A program made the position numbers and the translations under genes. The notes below the pieces were generated by a model. The model was not told the origin of the DNA and did not search any database. It was given only the letters and a program-made list of their open reading frames with translations. A stretch of 64,000 bases of DNA from Shewanella colwelliana ATCC 39565 (GTDB taxonomy: Bacteria > Pseudomonadota > Gammaproteobacteria > Enterobacterales > Shewanellaceae), in assembly GCF_000518705.1 (NCBI RefSeq), contig NZ_JAEC01000021.1:59304-123303 (forward strand). Reading direction: 5' to 3'. This document shows, in pieces, positions 28,991 to 39,052 of the stretch. Positions within the stretch are counted from its first letter, which is position 1; every line of letters begins with the position of its first letter.

Positions 28991-29521
28991 TCACGGCTCA
29001 TCTATCAGAGACCATGACGACACGATGGGATAGCGCACGCCATTGTGAGTGGACACCGATTGATACAGATGCAAGGTATCAGGGGCAAAGTATAAGGGGG
29101 CTGGTGGCGCAGCGGTCAGCCGCTTGGCTTTGCGATACAAAGTGATGTGGGGGATAAAGTCATGCTCGCTGCAGTGCAGGCCTATATCTGTGGCCAAGGT
29201 GACGCTTCGACGTTTAAGGTCGATTAAATTGGGATCAAGAGCTTTACCTATTAGGCAGATGGCGCTGGCTTTTTGCCAGTGAACGAATTCATTAAGTATG
29301 ACGTTAAAACGCTTGAACTTAGCGGCAGTAGAGTGATGATTGAGTTGTTCAATGAGGCAAGCTTGTTGGTACTCATTTACTTGGCCAAGGAAGGCCAACG
29401 TCAGATGTAAATTAGCTGATGGCACTCGGTTACCATCGCTTTCAATAGCATTTTGCTCACCGAGTAGTTGTGTGGTTTGTACCTCATTTGGACTGAAACC
29501 TAAAAAAAGTCTCTTTAACAT
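28991..29521 (-). CDS. thpR: RNA 2',3'-cyclic phosphodiesterase
   Basis: The product has 176 residues of the 2H phosphoesterase superfamily. Both catalytic HxTx motifs are present: HLTLAFLG (about residue 41) and HITLYRKAK (about residue 127). It opens RLFLGFSPNEVQ, as in LigT/ThpR proteins. The family hydrolyses 2',3'-cyclic phosphodiesters. It converges with pepB. Confidence 0.9.
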   Translation of the reverse strand: MLKRLFLGFSPNEVQTTQLLGEQNAIESDGNRVPSANLHLTLAFLGQVNEYQQACLIEQLNHHSTAAKFKRFNVILNEFVHWQKASAICLIGKALDPNLIDLKRRSVTLATDIGLHCSEHDFIPHITLYRKAKRLTAAPPAPLYFAPDTLHLYQSVSTHNGVRYPIVSSWSLIDEP

Positions 29522-29814
29522 AGCGGTCTACTCTTCTACGGATTGCGATGAAAGCTAAATGTCATTGATGAAATTGTATTATTACTGATTAACACTTGAG
29601 TGTGTTACGGATTTGTTGTTAACTAATTTGTATACAAAAATTCGCGTGATAATCCCTGTTACTCATGAGTCAACGCATTGTATTAATTTACGATACTAAT
29701 AAGCTCTTTCATATCGTATTAGCGTGTGAATCGTTGAAATAACGGGGTCATTGCCGTATCCCTAGCTATAATTTTAGTGTCGTAAGCCCGAGTCACCAAG
29801 GAAATTAGCCCTAT

Positions 29815-32004
29815 ATGCCTAATAGCAAGCAGCATCAACCGTATCTATTACAACAGGTTTTGGCCTATTTGTGTGATGGTGGTTTAGATGATGAGCTTGA
29901 TGCTGTATTAGAAAATCTCGCCGTGGATGTCAACTGTGATGGACTATTTTTGCTGCGTGTTACTCAGCAGCGACGTCATCTGGTGGTTGAGGCGATGAGC
30001 CAGACACAGGGGGCGAAATTAAGCCGCAAAGATGCGGAACGATTATTGACTCGGCTGGCCAACCATCGTCGTTTACACTCCTATGCATCACTCAAAACGC
30101 CCTGTATTGTCGATGATCTCAACACCATTATCGACGACGACCTAGCCATTCAGTCACAGTTGGATGCCGTGCAGATCCGCAGTGCGTTGTTGATGCCAAT
30201 TAGTGGTATTGATACCTATATATTGGGAGCCTATCGTTACGATTGTGACGAGCCATGGCACGAGGATAAGATTGAAGCGCTTCGATTAGCGAGCCACCTG
30301 GTCGCGTTTAAGCAAGAGTTAATTCGCCAACGTTCGATTGTTAGCAATAATGAACTGGTGTGTGCCGAACACTTGTATCGATTGCCGATGCCCTGCGCGC
30401 ATATTGATATTGATAATAAAGTGGTGCGTTTTAATGTGAGTGCTGAAGAGACACTGCATCTGCAGGCGATGCAAGAGGTGTTGACCTTGGTTAATCGCCG
30501 TGACGAAGCATTACTGCTTGATACCATGCAGTTAGTGAGAGGCCAAGTTTTAGAGCAAGCTTCCTGTGAACTGGTAATAAAGCCAAGTCCTTCCCCTGCA
30601 CCGTCACGACTGACTTTTTTGTCGCTCTCTGGTGAAGAGGGGCCACTATTGATGTTTATTGAGCCTATCGAAGAGCAGCTTGCCACGGCCCCACCCATCT
30701 CCTTGCATTTCGATGGGCTAACAGGACTGCCTAATCGTAGCTATTTCGAAGCGCTATACACTCAAGCTAAGCCTAATCGTCAAGGGCGTTCTACCTTCGT
30801 TGCGTTTATCAATTTAGATCGTTTTCAGATCGTCAACAATGTCAGTGGCCACAAGGCGGGTGATCGCCTGCTTTGTGAAGTGGCGGCACGACTTGGGCAG
30901 TTAGTGCGCAAAGATGATGTGGTCGCACGTCTTAGTGGCGATGAATTCGGTATTTTGATGCCAGATATCGACATGGCGATCGCCCAGCAAGTGGCGCAGC
31001 GTATCTGTCATGCCCTCAGTGAGCATGAATTTGTATGGAATGAGAGAAAACACAGTGTCAGTATCAGCTTGGGCTTAGCTCGGTGCGATGTACCAGAAGA
31101 GTCGATCTCCGAGCTGTTAAGAAGTGCCAGTGCTGCGTGCCGTATTGCCAAAGAAAAAGGGCGTAACGGTTGGTACTTGTATCAGGCGGATGACCCCACC
31201 TTAGATAGACTTAATACCGATATGAGTGCCTCTGTGGATATTATCGGAGCCTTGTCCAAGGACCAATTTGAGCTTTATTTTCAGCCGATAGAGCCGTTAA
31301 TGAAGGAGTCAGAAGGCTTACATTTAGAGATATTGCTCCGAATGATATCCGATGATGGTGAGCTGATTGCACCAGGGATTTTCTTACCGGCAGCCGAGCG
31401 CTTTAATTTGGCCTCAAAAGTCGATAAATGGGTGATTGATCATCTATTGCGCTGGGGGGCTGAGCATTTATCACTTTGGCAGGCGATGTCTATGATATCG
31501 GTGAACTTATCGGCGTTATCGATAGGCGACAAAGAGTTTATTGACTGGTTAGAGATGCGTCTACTGGGTGAGCCTGAGTTGGTGGGTAAACTCTGCTTTG
31601 AGATCACCGAAACCGCAGCGGTCAGTCAGTTAGATCATGCAACCGAATTGATTAACTTAATAAAGCCTATGGGGTGTAAGCTGGCCCTTGATGATTTTGG
31701 CTCCGGTTTTTCAAGCTTTGCTTATCTGAAATTACTGGATGTGGATTTTGTCAAAATTGATGGTCAATTTGTGCAAAACCTATGCGAGGACAAGGCAGAC
31801 CAAGCCATTGTTAATGCCATTGTGCAGTTAGGTCGTGATATGGAGTTTGAGATCATCGCCGAGTTTGTTGAATCTGTAGCCGTTGGTCGTCACCTTAAAG
31901 AGCTTGGCGTGGACTATGGGCAAGGTTATGGTATCGCTAAGCCGAGTTCATTGAATGGCCTGACGTCGGGCAACAGTTTAGCCTGGTACCAACAACTCAG
32001 TTAG
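29815..32004 (+). CDS. GAF-GGDEF-EAL cyclic-di-GMP signalling protein
   Basis: The product has 729 residues with no signal peptide or membrane segment, so it is cytoplasmic. A GAF-like region (about 20-175) and a PAS-like stretch (about 185-290) precede a GGDEF domain, which starts FDGLTGLPNRSYFEAL; its signature is RLSGDEFGIL, with Ser for the first Gly. An EAL domain (about 470-715) reads EIL in place of EAL but keeps the catalytic Glu and the ITET, LDDFGSGFSSFAYLK, VDFVKIDGQFV and EFVES elements. It is probably an active phosphodiesterase; cyclase activity is uncertain. The gene stands alone, upstream of hrpB. Confidence 0.88.
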   Translation: MPNSKQHQPYLLQQVLAYLCDGGLDDELDAVLENLAVDVNCDGLFLLRVTQQRRHLVVEAMSQTQGAKLSRKDAERLLTRLANHRRLHSYASLKTPCIVDDLNTIIDDDLAIQSQLDAVQIRSALLMPISGIDTYILGAYRYDCDEPWHEDKIEALRLASHLVAFKQELIRQRSIVSNNELVCAEHLYRLPMPCAHIDIDNKVVRFNVSAEETLHLQAMQEVLTLVNRRDEALLLDTMQLVRGQVLEQASCELVIKPSPSPAPSRLTFLSLSGEEGPLLMFIEPIEEQLATAPPISLHFDGLTGLPNRSYFEALYTQAKPNRQGRSTFVAFINLDRFQIVNNVSGHKAGDRLLCEVAARLGQLVRKDDVVARLSGDEFGILMPDIDMAIAQQVAQRICHALSEHEFVWNERKHSVSISLGLARCDVPEESISELLRSASAACRIAKEKGRNGWYLYQADDPTLDRLNTDMSASVDIIGALSKDQFELYFQPIEPLMKESEGLHLEILLRMISDDGELIAPGIFLPAAERFNLASKVDKWVIDHLLRWGAEHLSLWQAMSMISVNLSALSIGDKEFIDWLEMRLLGEPELVGKLCFEITETAAVSQLDHATELINLIKPMGCKLALDDFGSGFSSFAYLKLLDVDFVKIDGQFVQNLCEDKADQAIVNAIVQLGRDMEFEIIAEFVESVAVGRHLKELGVDYGQGYGIAKPSSLNGLTSGNSLAWYQQLS

Positions 32005-32085
32005 TGAGTTGCCGTCGCACATCAGTTTTGTTTTGTTGGCTTTCCTTGTACACTTGTCGCAGTTTTTAGCGATAGAACGTCACCT

Positions 32086-34581
32086 TTGAATCAGTTACCT
32101 ATCCATCAGCTCCTTAGTCGCATTCAACAAACATTAGCGGCCCATGACCAGCTCATTTTACAAGCCCCTACCGGTGCCGGAAAGTCGACCGCCTTGCCTT
32201 TAGCAATGCTCGATTGGCCTGAGATATCGGGGAAAATTCTGATGCTCGAACCAAGACGCATGGCGGCAAGAAATGTTGCCCGCTTTATTGCTAAGCAGTG
32301 CGGCCAAACTGTGGGCAAGCGGGTGGGTTACCGGGTAAAAGGCGAATCCAGAGTCAGCAAAGAGACTCAGTTGGAAGTGGTGACAGAAGGGGTTCTAACG
32401 CGGATGATCCAGCAAGATCCTGAGTTAGCAGGGATTGGGCTGATTATTTTCGATGAGATCCATGAACGTCATCTCACCACGGATCTTGGTTTGGCCCTAG
32501 CGCTTGAGCTGCAAGCTGTTTTCCGTGAAGATCTTAAGATTGTCGCCATGTCAGCGACATTATCCGGTTTACCGCTGCGTGCCTTAATGCCCAATGCGGT
32601 GCTACTTGAAAGTGAGGGGCGTAGTTTCCCGGTGGAGATTGAATATCAAGCGCCTGGGACGCAACAAGATTGGTTGTTACATATGGCAAAAGTGATCCAT
32701 GATGCGCTCAATCAGCATCAAATGGGGTCGCTATTAACTTTCTTGCCCGGACAGAATGAAATCAATCGGTTAGCTCAATATCTCAATGAACGTCTGGATA
32801 CAACCAAATACCTTATTGCGCCGCTTTATGGCAGCTTACCTGCTGCGGCTCAAGACAGCGCTATCGCTCCAGCACCGACCGGAATGCGAAAAGTGGTGCT
32901 GTCGACCAATGTTGCCGAGTCGAGTTTAACGATTGAGGGGATCACTTTAGTCATCGATTCGGGTTATAAACGCCAAGCCAGTTTCAATCCTAAAACGGGC
33001 GTAAGCCGTTTGTCACTTAAGCGCATTAGCCAAGCATCTGCGGCGCAACGCGCTGGTCGTGCGGGTCGTCTGTGTGCTGGGCATTGTATCCGCTTATGGG
33101 GACAGGAGGAGCACGGTCGATTAATGCAAGCCGATGATCCCGAAATCCTTCATGGCGATCTGACCGCCATGGTGCTCGACGCGGCTTATTGGGGCGTTAG
33201 CGCATTAGCTGAGTTACCGCTATTAAGCCCCGCCAATCAGGCCAATGAAGCGGTGGCTTGGTCGCTACTCACCCAGCTCACTTTGGTTGATGACCAACGT
33301 AAAATCACCCCCCATGGACAAGCGGCTTATCAATTGGGGTGTCATCCGCGTTTGGCACATATGCTGCTTCAAGCTCAAGCGTTTGATAAAGGTGATAACG
33401 TCGGCCACCACTTGGGCTTAGCGGCGGTATTGGCGGGTATTTTGGAGTCTCGCACTCTGCCGCGAAGAGGCGCAGATATCAGCAGCTATTTACGTGATGC
33501 ACGTCAAGGCGAAGTCGCGCAACTGGCTCGAGGTTACCTACAACGGGTGAATGGCGCAAACCATATTGATGATGAGGTTTATCAAAGTCATCCCGACGAG
33601 ATGGCGCTGTTATTAGCGTTGGCATATCCTGACCGCATCGCCAAAGGACGGGGTGATCATCGTTACCTACTCGCCTGCGGTGTTGGCGTGAGTTTGAGAG
33701 AGCATGAAGCGTTAGTCGCGACGCCTTGGTTAGTCGTTGCCGACTTTCAAGAGTCGCAGGGGCAGAGCAGTGGTCTCGTCTATTTGGCTGCTAAGTTAAA
33801 TCCGCAGACTTTGACCTCTGAGCTTCGCCATTGTGTGAGTAATCGTGTGGAGTGTGGCTGGGATGAGCTGCAGGGGCGGTTTGTTGCCTTTGAGCAAAAA
33901 CGGATAGGTGCTATCGTTGTTGAGCAGCGTCAACTACAGCAACTTGATAGTACACTGATAAAGCAAGCAATTTATGGCTTACTCCGTACTAAAGGGCTAT
34001 CGATATTGGCATTTGATGATAAGGTAACCCAGCTTCGTCAGCGTATTGCTTTAGCGACCCATTATCAGCTAGCGGGTACTTGGTTTGATGTGAGTGAGCA
34101 AGGGCTATTGGCTCAGTTGGAGCAGTGGCTCGGCCCTTATTTAGATGATGTTCGTCGTATCGGACAGCTTAAAAGTTTGGATTTTTATGGGATACTGTTC
34201 AACCGTTTACCGTGGGAGCAACAGCAGCAACTGAATGAGATGTTGCCTACGCACTGGTTGATGAAAACAGGAACCCGAGCGAGAATTCGTTACGAAGCCT
34301 CTGGTCGAGCCTTATTGAGCGTGCGACTGCAAGAGGCCTTAGGCTTGGCGCAAAGCCCACAGATCGCGCAGGGAAAGTTAACGGTTACTATGGAGTTACT
34401 GTCGCCTGCTCAGCGACCGCTGGCATTGACAGCCGATCTGGCCAACTTTTGGAATGGCGCGTATGTTGAGGTGAAAAAAGAGATGAAAGGCCGCTACCCT
34501 AAGCACCTATGGCCCGATGATCTAGCCAACACCTTACCGACCAAATTCACCAAGAAAAAGACATTAAATAACGGCCAGTAA
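32086..34581 (+). CDS. hrpB: ATP-dependent helicase HrpB
   Basis: The product has 831 residues and belongs to the DEAH-box family. The start is a TTG at 32086, supported by the family N-terminus (NQLPIHQLLSRI) just before the helicase core; no ATG fits. Motif I is QAPTGAGKSTALPLAML, motif II is IIFDEIHERHL, motif III is MSATLSG, and motif VI is QRAGRAGRL. The C-terminal HrpB-specific region ends GRYPKHLWPDD. The RNA substrate is not settled for this family. mrcB follows 31 bp later, as in E. coli. Confidence 0.94.
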   Translation: MNQLPIHQLLSRIQQTLAAHDQLILQAPTGAGKSTALPLAMLDWPEISGKILMLEPRRMAARNVARFIAKQCGQTVGKRVGYRVKGESRVSKETQLEVVTEGVLTRMIQQDPELAGIGLIIFDEIHERHLTTDLGLALALELQAVFREDLKIVAMSATLSGLPLRALMPNAVLLESEGRSFPVEIEYQAPGTQQDWLLHMAKVIHDALNQHQMGSLLTFLPGQNEINRLAQYLNERLDTTKYLIAPLYGSLPAAAQDSAIAPAPTGMRKVVLSTNVAESSLTIEGITLVIDSGYKRQASFNPKTGVSRLSLKRISQASAAQRAGRAGRLCAGHCIRLWGQEEHGRLMQADDPEILHGDLTAMVLDAAYWGVSALAELPLLSPANQANEAVAWSLLTQLTLVDDQRKITPHGQAAYQLGCHPRLAHMLLQAQAFDKGDNVGHHLGLAAVLAGILESRTLPRRGADISSYLRDARQGEVAQLARGYLQRVNGANHIDDEVYQSHPDEMALLLALAYPDRIAKGRGDHRYLLACGVGVSLREHEALVATPWLVVADFQESQGQSSGLVYLAAKLNPQTLTSELRHCVSNRVECGWDELQGRFVAFEQKRIGAIVVEQRQLQQLDSTLIKQAIYGLLRTKGLSILAFDDKVTQLRQRIALATHYQLAGTWFDVSEQGLLAQLEQWLGPYLDDVRRIGQLKSLDFYGILFNRLPWEQQQQLNEMLPTHWLMKTGTRARIRYEASGRALLSVRLQEALGLAQSPQIAQGKLTVTMELLSPAQRPLALTADLANFWNGAYVEVKKEMKGRYPKHLWPDDLANTLPTKFTKKKTLNNGQ

Positions 34582-34612
34582 AACGCCGTTATCGATTTTT
34601 AATGGAATTGTA

Positions 34613-36964
34613 ATGACAACGAAAGAGACACCAAAGAAGCGCGTACCACGCAAGCCTGCCAGTAAGTCAGCCAAGGCCAAATCAAAGCCTAAGAAGGGCG
34701 TGGCGACCTCCAGAGGGTGGGGGCGTAAGCTCTGGTCGATAACTTGGAAATTAGCGCTGATTGTTATGGCCGCGTTGACTATCTACAGTATCTATTTAGA
34801 TCAGATTATTGCGCGTAAGTTTGAGGGACAGAAGTGGCACCTTCCAGCGCAGGTATTTAGCCGTTCGATGGCACTGTATCCAGGGGCTGCCGTCAGTCAC
34901 GGACAGTTGATTGCCGAGCTAAAACTACTTGGATATCGTAAGGTGGCCAATCCTCGTCAAGTGGGTGAGTTTTCTGCGTCTAAAACTAAAGTTGATCTAT
35001 GGCGTCGTCCCTTCCTACATCCACAAGGCTCTCAAGGTGAGCAGCGAGTGATGATCACTTTTGATGGTTTTGGGGTTGAGTCTGTCGCTCGCCATGATGA
35101 TAAACGTCAAATGGCTGTGTTTCATCTAGAACCTGTGCTGCTGGACCGCATGATCACTGGTGATGGTGAAGATAGGTTATTTGTGCCGACAGAAAAGATG
35201 CCGCAGGCGATCGTCGATGCCTTAATATTGGTGGAGGACAGAAGTTTTTATCAACATCACGGCGTGAACCCTTTTGCCATTGTGCGAGCGGCGATGGTGA
35301 ATATCAGTGCTGGGCGAACCGTTCAAGGTGGCTCGACCTTAACCCAGCAGTTGGCGAAAAACTTTTTCTTATCCAGTGAGCGCTCACTTATCCGTAAAGT
35401 GCGAGAAGCCTTGATGGCGATCATTATCGATTTTCGCTATGACAAAAATGAGATCCTTGAGGCGTACTTAAATGAAGTCTATATGGGGCAAGATAAGTCG
35501 CGTGCTGTTCATGGTATGGGGCTCGCTTCTCAATTTTATTTTGGTCGCCCGATTGCCGAACTGACTTTGCCGCAACAGGCATTTTTGGTCGCGGCGATTA
35601 AAGGTCCTTCCTATTACAATCCTTGGCGTTACCCTGCGCGCGCGCAAGAGCGTCGTGATCTAGTGCTGCGTTTGCTCATGGAGGCGGAGCAGTTATCGGT
35701 GGCGCAATATAAAGCGGCAGTGGAATCACCACTGGGGCTGCGTAAGTTTGATAAACCTGTGCATCAGAAGTTGCCAGCATTTTTTGCAGTAGTGAGACAT
35801 GAATTAAATCAACGTTTTGGCAATGCTTTGCTGCAGCAGTCGGGTATTAAGGTGTACACCACCTTAGATCCAATGGCGCAAGAGGCGGCTGAAAAAGCCG
35901 TGGCTTCGACCATGAAACAGTTGAGCCAACGTGATAAGGCATTGCAAGTCGGTATGGTGTTGACCGACAAGTACTCCGCGGGCATCGCTGCCATGGTCGG
36001 TGATAAGGTGCCAAGCTACCAAGGGTTTAATCGTGCCGTGGAGATAAGACGTCCCATAGGCTCCTTGGTCAAACCCTTTGTCTATGCAACAGCTTTGTCT
36101 CAGGGGAATAAATACACCTTAGCGACCCCCTTGAAAGATGAACCCATTACCCTTAAAAATGGTCAGGGTAAAACTTGGTCACCCCAAAACGTGGACAAAA
36201 AGTTTACCGGACAGGTGCCGTTATTAACCGCTTTTAAACGTTCGATGAATGTGCCAACGGTTAATTTGGGTATGGCTATCGGCACTAGTGCGGTGGCGAC
36301 GACACTAGATAAAGCTGGTTGGACTGACAAAATTCCTGAGTACCCATCGATGCTATTGGGGGCTATTAATGGCTCACCTTTGATGGTGGCACAGGCGTAT
36401 CAAACCCTTGCAGATAATGGTCGTTACCGTCAGTTGAGTGCGGTGACTCATGTACTCGATATGGACAATAATCCGCTGCAGGGCGCGGGGCTCTCTTCAT
36501 CACAGGCCATTGATGTTGGCAGTGACTTTTTAGTGCAGCATGCCATGACTCAAGTGGTCGCGTCGGGGACGGCGCGGCGGCTGGGTCAGGCGTTTCCAGG
36601 TGTCACCTTGGCGGGTAAGACCGGAACCAGTAACGACTCTCGTGACTCTTGGTTTGCCGGTTTTGATGAGCGAAATGTCGCGGCAATTTGGGTCGGTTTA
36701 GATGATAACGGCAAAACAGGCTTGTATGGCAGTAGTGGTGCCATGGCGGTTTATCAGGCGTTCTTAAAAAATAGGGCGCCTATTAGCCTAAGGCGAACAC
36801 CTGTAAATGGTGTGGTGCAGGGCTATTTTGATGCCACATCTGGTGCGGCAATGGAGCGTGATTGTGGCAATGTGATGGCGCTGCCGGCACTGGCAGAGAG
36901 TTATCATCCAGCCAAAAACTGTGGTGAGCCACTGTCGTGGTGGCAAAAACTGACTGGCGGTTAA
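34613..36964 (+). CDS. mrcB: Penicillin-binding protein 1B
   Basis: This bifunctional enzyme polymerises and cross-links peptidoglycan. The product has 783 residues: a basic cytoplasmic tail (KKRVPRKPASKSAKAKSKPKK), one membrane helix (about 45-65), a UB2H region that contacts LpoB, a GT51 domain with LILVEDRSFYQHHGVNPFAIV and GGSTLTQQLAKNFFL, and a transpeptidase domain with SLVK in RRPIGSLVKPFVYA and KTGTS in VTLAGKTGTSNDSRDSWFAG. Length and layout are normal for PBP1b. Confidence 0.95.
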   Translation: MTTKETPKKRVPRKPASKSAKAKSKPKKGVATSRGWGRKLWSITWKLALIVMAALTIYSIYLDQIIARKFEGQKWHLPAQVFSRSMALYPGAAVSHGQLIAELKLLGYRKVANPRQVGEFSASKTKVDLWRRPFLHPQGSQGEQRVMITFDGFGVESVARHDDKRQMAVFHLEPVLLDRMITGDGEDRLFVPTEKMPQAIVDALILVEDRSFYQHHGVNPFAIVRAAMVNISAGRTVQGGSTLTQQLAKNFFLSSERSLIRKVREALMAIIIDFRYDKNEILEAYLNEVYMGQDKSRAVHGMGLASQFYFGRPIAELTLPQQAFLVAAIKGPSYYNPWRYPARAQERRDLVLRLLMEAEQLSVAQYKAAVESPLGLRKFDKPVHQKLPAFFAVVRHELNQRFGNALLQQSGIKVYTTLDPMAQEAAEKAVASTMKQLSQRDKALQVGMVLTDKYSAGIAAMVGDKVPSYQGFNRAVEIRRPIGSLVKPFVYATALSQGNKYTLATPLKDEPITLKNGQGKTWSPQNVDKKFTGQVPLLTAFKRSMNVPTVNLGMAIGTSAVATTLDKAGWTDKIPEYPSMLLGAINGSPLMVAQAYQTLADNGRYRQLSAVTHVLDMDNNPLQGAGLSSSQAIDVGSDFLVQHAMTQVVASGTARRLGQAFPGVTLAGKTGTSNDSRDSWFAGFDERNVAAIWVGLDDNGKTGLYGSSGAMAVYQAFLKNRAPISLRRTPVNGVVQGYFDATSGAAMERDCGNVMALPALAESYHPAKNCGEPLSWWQKLTGG

Positions 36965-36976
36965 TGCTTACCGGCT

Positions 36977-37004
36977 TAGATAAGGGATCTTTTTCCCTTA
37001 TCTA
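36977..37004. terminator. Convergent hairpin after mrcB
   Basis: An 11-bp perfect stem, TAGATAAGGGA (36977-36987) with TCCCTTATCTA (36994-37004), has a six-base loop. It lies after the mrcB stop and overlaps the stop codon of the convergent acetyltransferase gene. No T-tract follows on either strand, so intrinsic termination would be weak. Confidence 0.55.
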
Positions 37005-37609
37005 GTCGGATAGCAGCTTAGTCTTAAACCTGAACACTGGAACATCTCAGCCGTCATATGCAGGTAGTACTGTTGCATATCGACCATTTCGTTATGGGTC
37101 GGCGATAGCCGCTGCTGCGCTTCTTTAATCTCAAACCCTAAAGAGAGTAGGCTCTTTACCGAGGGATGATTGTCACAATTGACGTAACAATATACCTCGT
37201 TGAGCTGGAGTACGTCGAAGGCGATGGTTAATAGCTGCTGTTTTATATACTTATTGAGCCCTTTGCCTTGCTGATCGCCAATGAGCCAGGTTCCAGTCTC
37301 TGCACGGCGATGATCAAAATCCATATTTTTAAGTCGGGTAAAGCCGATGATCGCATCGGTTTCTTTAAGCTGTACACTAAATAAAAAGCTGCCTTCATCT
37401 GACAATACGTTGGTAAAATAGTGGTTAAAGCTCTCTGGTGTGCTCTTTGGAAATCGTGCGAAACGCCAAATCCTTGGATCTATGCCTATTAATTGCATGA
37501 ACTCGGTATCTTGGTCTACTAGCGGCTGAATATAGGCGCCGCAATCACTCTGTTTAAATGAGCGAATAAAGGATTGAGTTAGCAATGTGAACTGGGCTAG
37601 GTTCGTCAT
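36998..37609 (-). CDS. GNAT family N-acetyltransferase
   Basis: The product has 203 residues. The GNAT core is recognisable: IIGFTRLKNMDFDHRRAETGTWLIG, then the acetyl-CoA loop region QQGKGLNKYIKQQLLTIAFDVL, and NEVYCYVNCDNHPSVKSLLSLGFEI, the usual RimJ/RimL-type ending. The substrate (protein N-terminus, amino acid or drug) cannot be told from sequence. It lies 29 bp from the DUF1704 gene on the same strand, probably one transcript. Confidence 0.8.
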   Translation of the reverse strand: MTNLAQFTLLTQSFIRSFKQSDCGAYIQPLVDQDTEFMQLIGIDPRIWRFARFPKSTPESFNHYFTNVLSDEGSFLFSVQLKETDAIIGFTRLKNMDFDHRRAETGTWLIGDQQGKGLNKYIKQQLLTIAFDVLQLNEVYCYVNCDNHPSVKSLLSLGFEIKEAQQRLSPTHNEMVDMQQYYLHMTAEMFQCSGLRLSCYPTR

Positions 37610-37638
37610 AAGTTCGCCTTATTTAACGTCAATGTTAA

Positions 37639-38787
37639 TTAGCGTATTGCATGGGTGATAAAGCGGTTGACCGCATTGGCCTGTACCGGTTGTTTATAGG
37701 AGGGTGTAACATACTTGGGTTCAATCAAAACGCCTTTGCTGATTAAACGTGAGATAAGTGGCAAATAAGCCAGTGATGTTTTTCCTGTTAGTAGGTGATT
37801 AAAGTTAGCCTCCTTTTCATAGGCATTCAGTATCATACTGAAGCCTTTGAGGTAGAGGTGGTCTTTAGTGTAACCGCCCCCACGATAGACCCTTACTGTG
37901 ATGGTATAAGCTAGATTATCTTCGACACCATATTGCTCTTTAAGCAGCAAAAAGGTGGAGCGAAAATCTTTATCTTTAATCATAGAGGCTACCGCCATTA
38001 CCCGTAACGCCAATATTTTTAGTCGTTTTAAGGTAAGGTTTCCCGACAGATATTCACTCAAAATCGCCAACCCTTCTTGGGTCATGGTGTTGAGCGGACA
38101 GCCTAATGAGAGCACATTTAATGGCTGGCTTTGTGCATTTAAGGAGGTTACTAAGTGCACGCCTAGTTCATGGTGGGCTAAAGCCAGTGAGTCGGTGTGA
38201 GAAAGTATAGCGCGGCTATTAATGCGCACTTTGGTGCCTGAAACTAGCGCATTCGCCACCATAGAATCGTCCATTTGCAACTGCCAAGTATAGCCTTCTT
38301 GAGCTGCCATCGATGAGAGGATCTGGCAAATGGCTTGTGCATCTTGCAACTTACCGACGTTGTCATCGGGATCATCGGGTAGATGCAAAATGAACTGTGC
38401 ATTATTAATATCTTTTTCGCTTGGCTCACCGTAATAACGCAATGAATCATATAAAAAATCCGTGCTACCGATCGACTTGTATTGATCGACTTTGTCGACA
38501 TAGGAGTCGATAACATCTAGGTATAAAGTGTAGAGATCGTCATCCTTTAAGGTTTCTAATGGCAGGTTAAATAGGGCGCGTTTGAGTTTAAACGGATCGA
38601 TATTCTCTTTGGCGTAAATGAAGGAAGGTTCCACCGAAAATTGATTATCGAAAAAGGCTTGTTTTTGTTCAACATTATTGAGAGGTTTTACCGCATCAAG
38701 TATATCGATATCTGCCACTAATTGGTGCAGTGGGGCGTCAATGTTTGTCTGCAATGACTTAAGGGCTGGCGATGCGAGTGTAGACAT
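37639..38787 (-). CDS. DUF1704 / QEGLA-motif zinc metallopeptidase-like protein
   Basis: I start at ATG 38787 (MSTLASPALK), preceded by a GAGGT site; the longer reading from 38865 has no ribosome site. The product has 382 residues. The central motifs are HHELGVHLV (HExxxH) and TQEGLAILSEYLSG (QEGLA), the hallmarks of DUF1704, known in bacteria as flavohemoglobin expression-modulating QEGLA proteins. The same family contains the eukaryotic MATCAP tyrosine carboxypeptidases, so a zinc-dependent carboxypeptidase activity is plausible. The bacterial substrate is unknown. Confidence 0.85.
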   Translation of the reverse strand: MSTLASPALKSLQTNIDAPLHQLVADIDILDAVKPLNNVEQKQAFFDNQFSVEPSFIYAKENIDPFKLKRALFNLPLETLKDDDLYTLYLDVIDSYVDKVDQYKSIGSTDFLYDSLRYYGEPSEKDINNAQFILHLPDDPDDNVGKLQDAQAICQILSSMAAQEGYTWQLQMDDSMVANALVSGTKVRINSRAILSHTDSLALAHHELGVHLVTSLNAQSQPLNVLSLGCPLNTMTQEGLAILSEYLSGNLTLKRLKILALRVMAVASMIKDKDFRSTFLLLKEQYGVEDNLAYTITVRVYRGGGYTKDHLYLKGFSMILNAYEKEANFNHLLTGKTSLAYLPLISRLISKGVLIEPKYVTPSYKQPVQANAVNRFITHAIR

Positions 38788-39052
38788 AGTTGGCAAACCT
38801 CGAAATAAGTAAAGCAAGAAGGTGATATTCACCTCTGCTGGCGTTGTGCCCTTTTCTAACCGCATAATAAAGTGTTGGCGGTATTTGGCTTAAGCTAACT
38901 CAGGATAGTGTTTTTTGCTAGAAAATCATCTACTCTAAAGGCAGATTTTTTTGATGGTGGTGGAGATTTTACTATTTTTAGTTATATCAGCCTGTTAGCT
39001 TAATACTTTTGTAAGGATAACAGGCTGCTGGATGGGACGGTTGTGGCGGTCA

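Noticed and set aside
36977..37004. Strong intrinsic terminator for mrcB
   Set aside because: The stem is perfect but neither strand has a following T-tract, so it is listed as a weak hairpin with reduced confidence.
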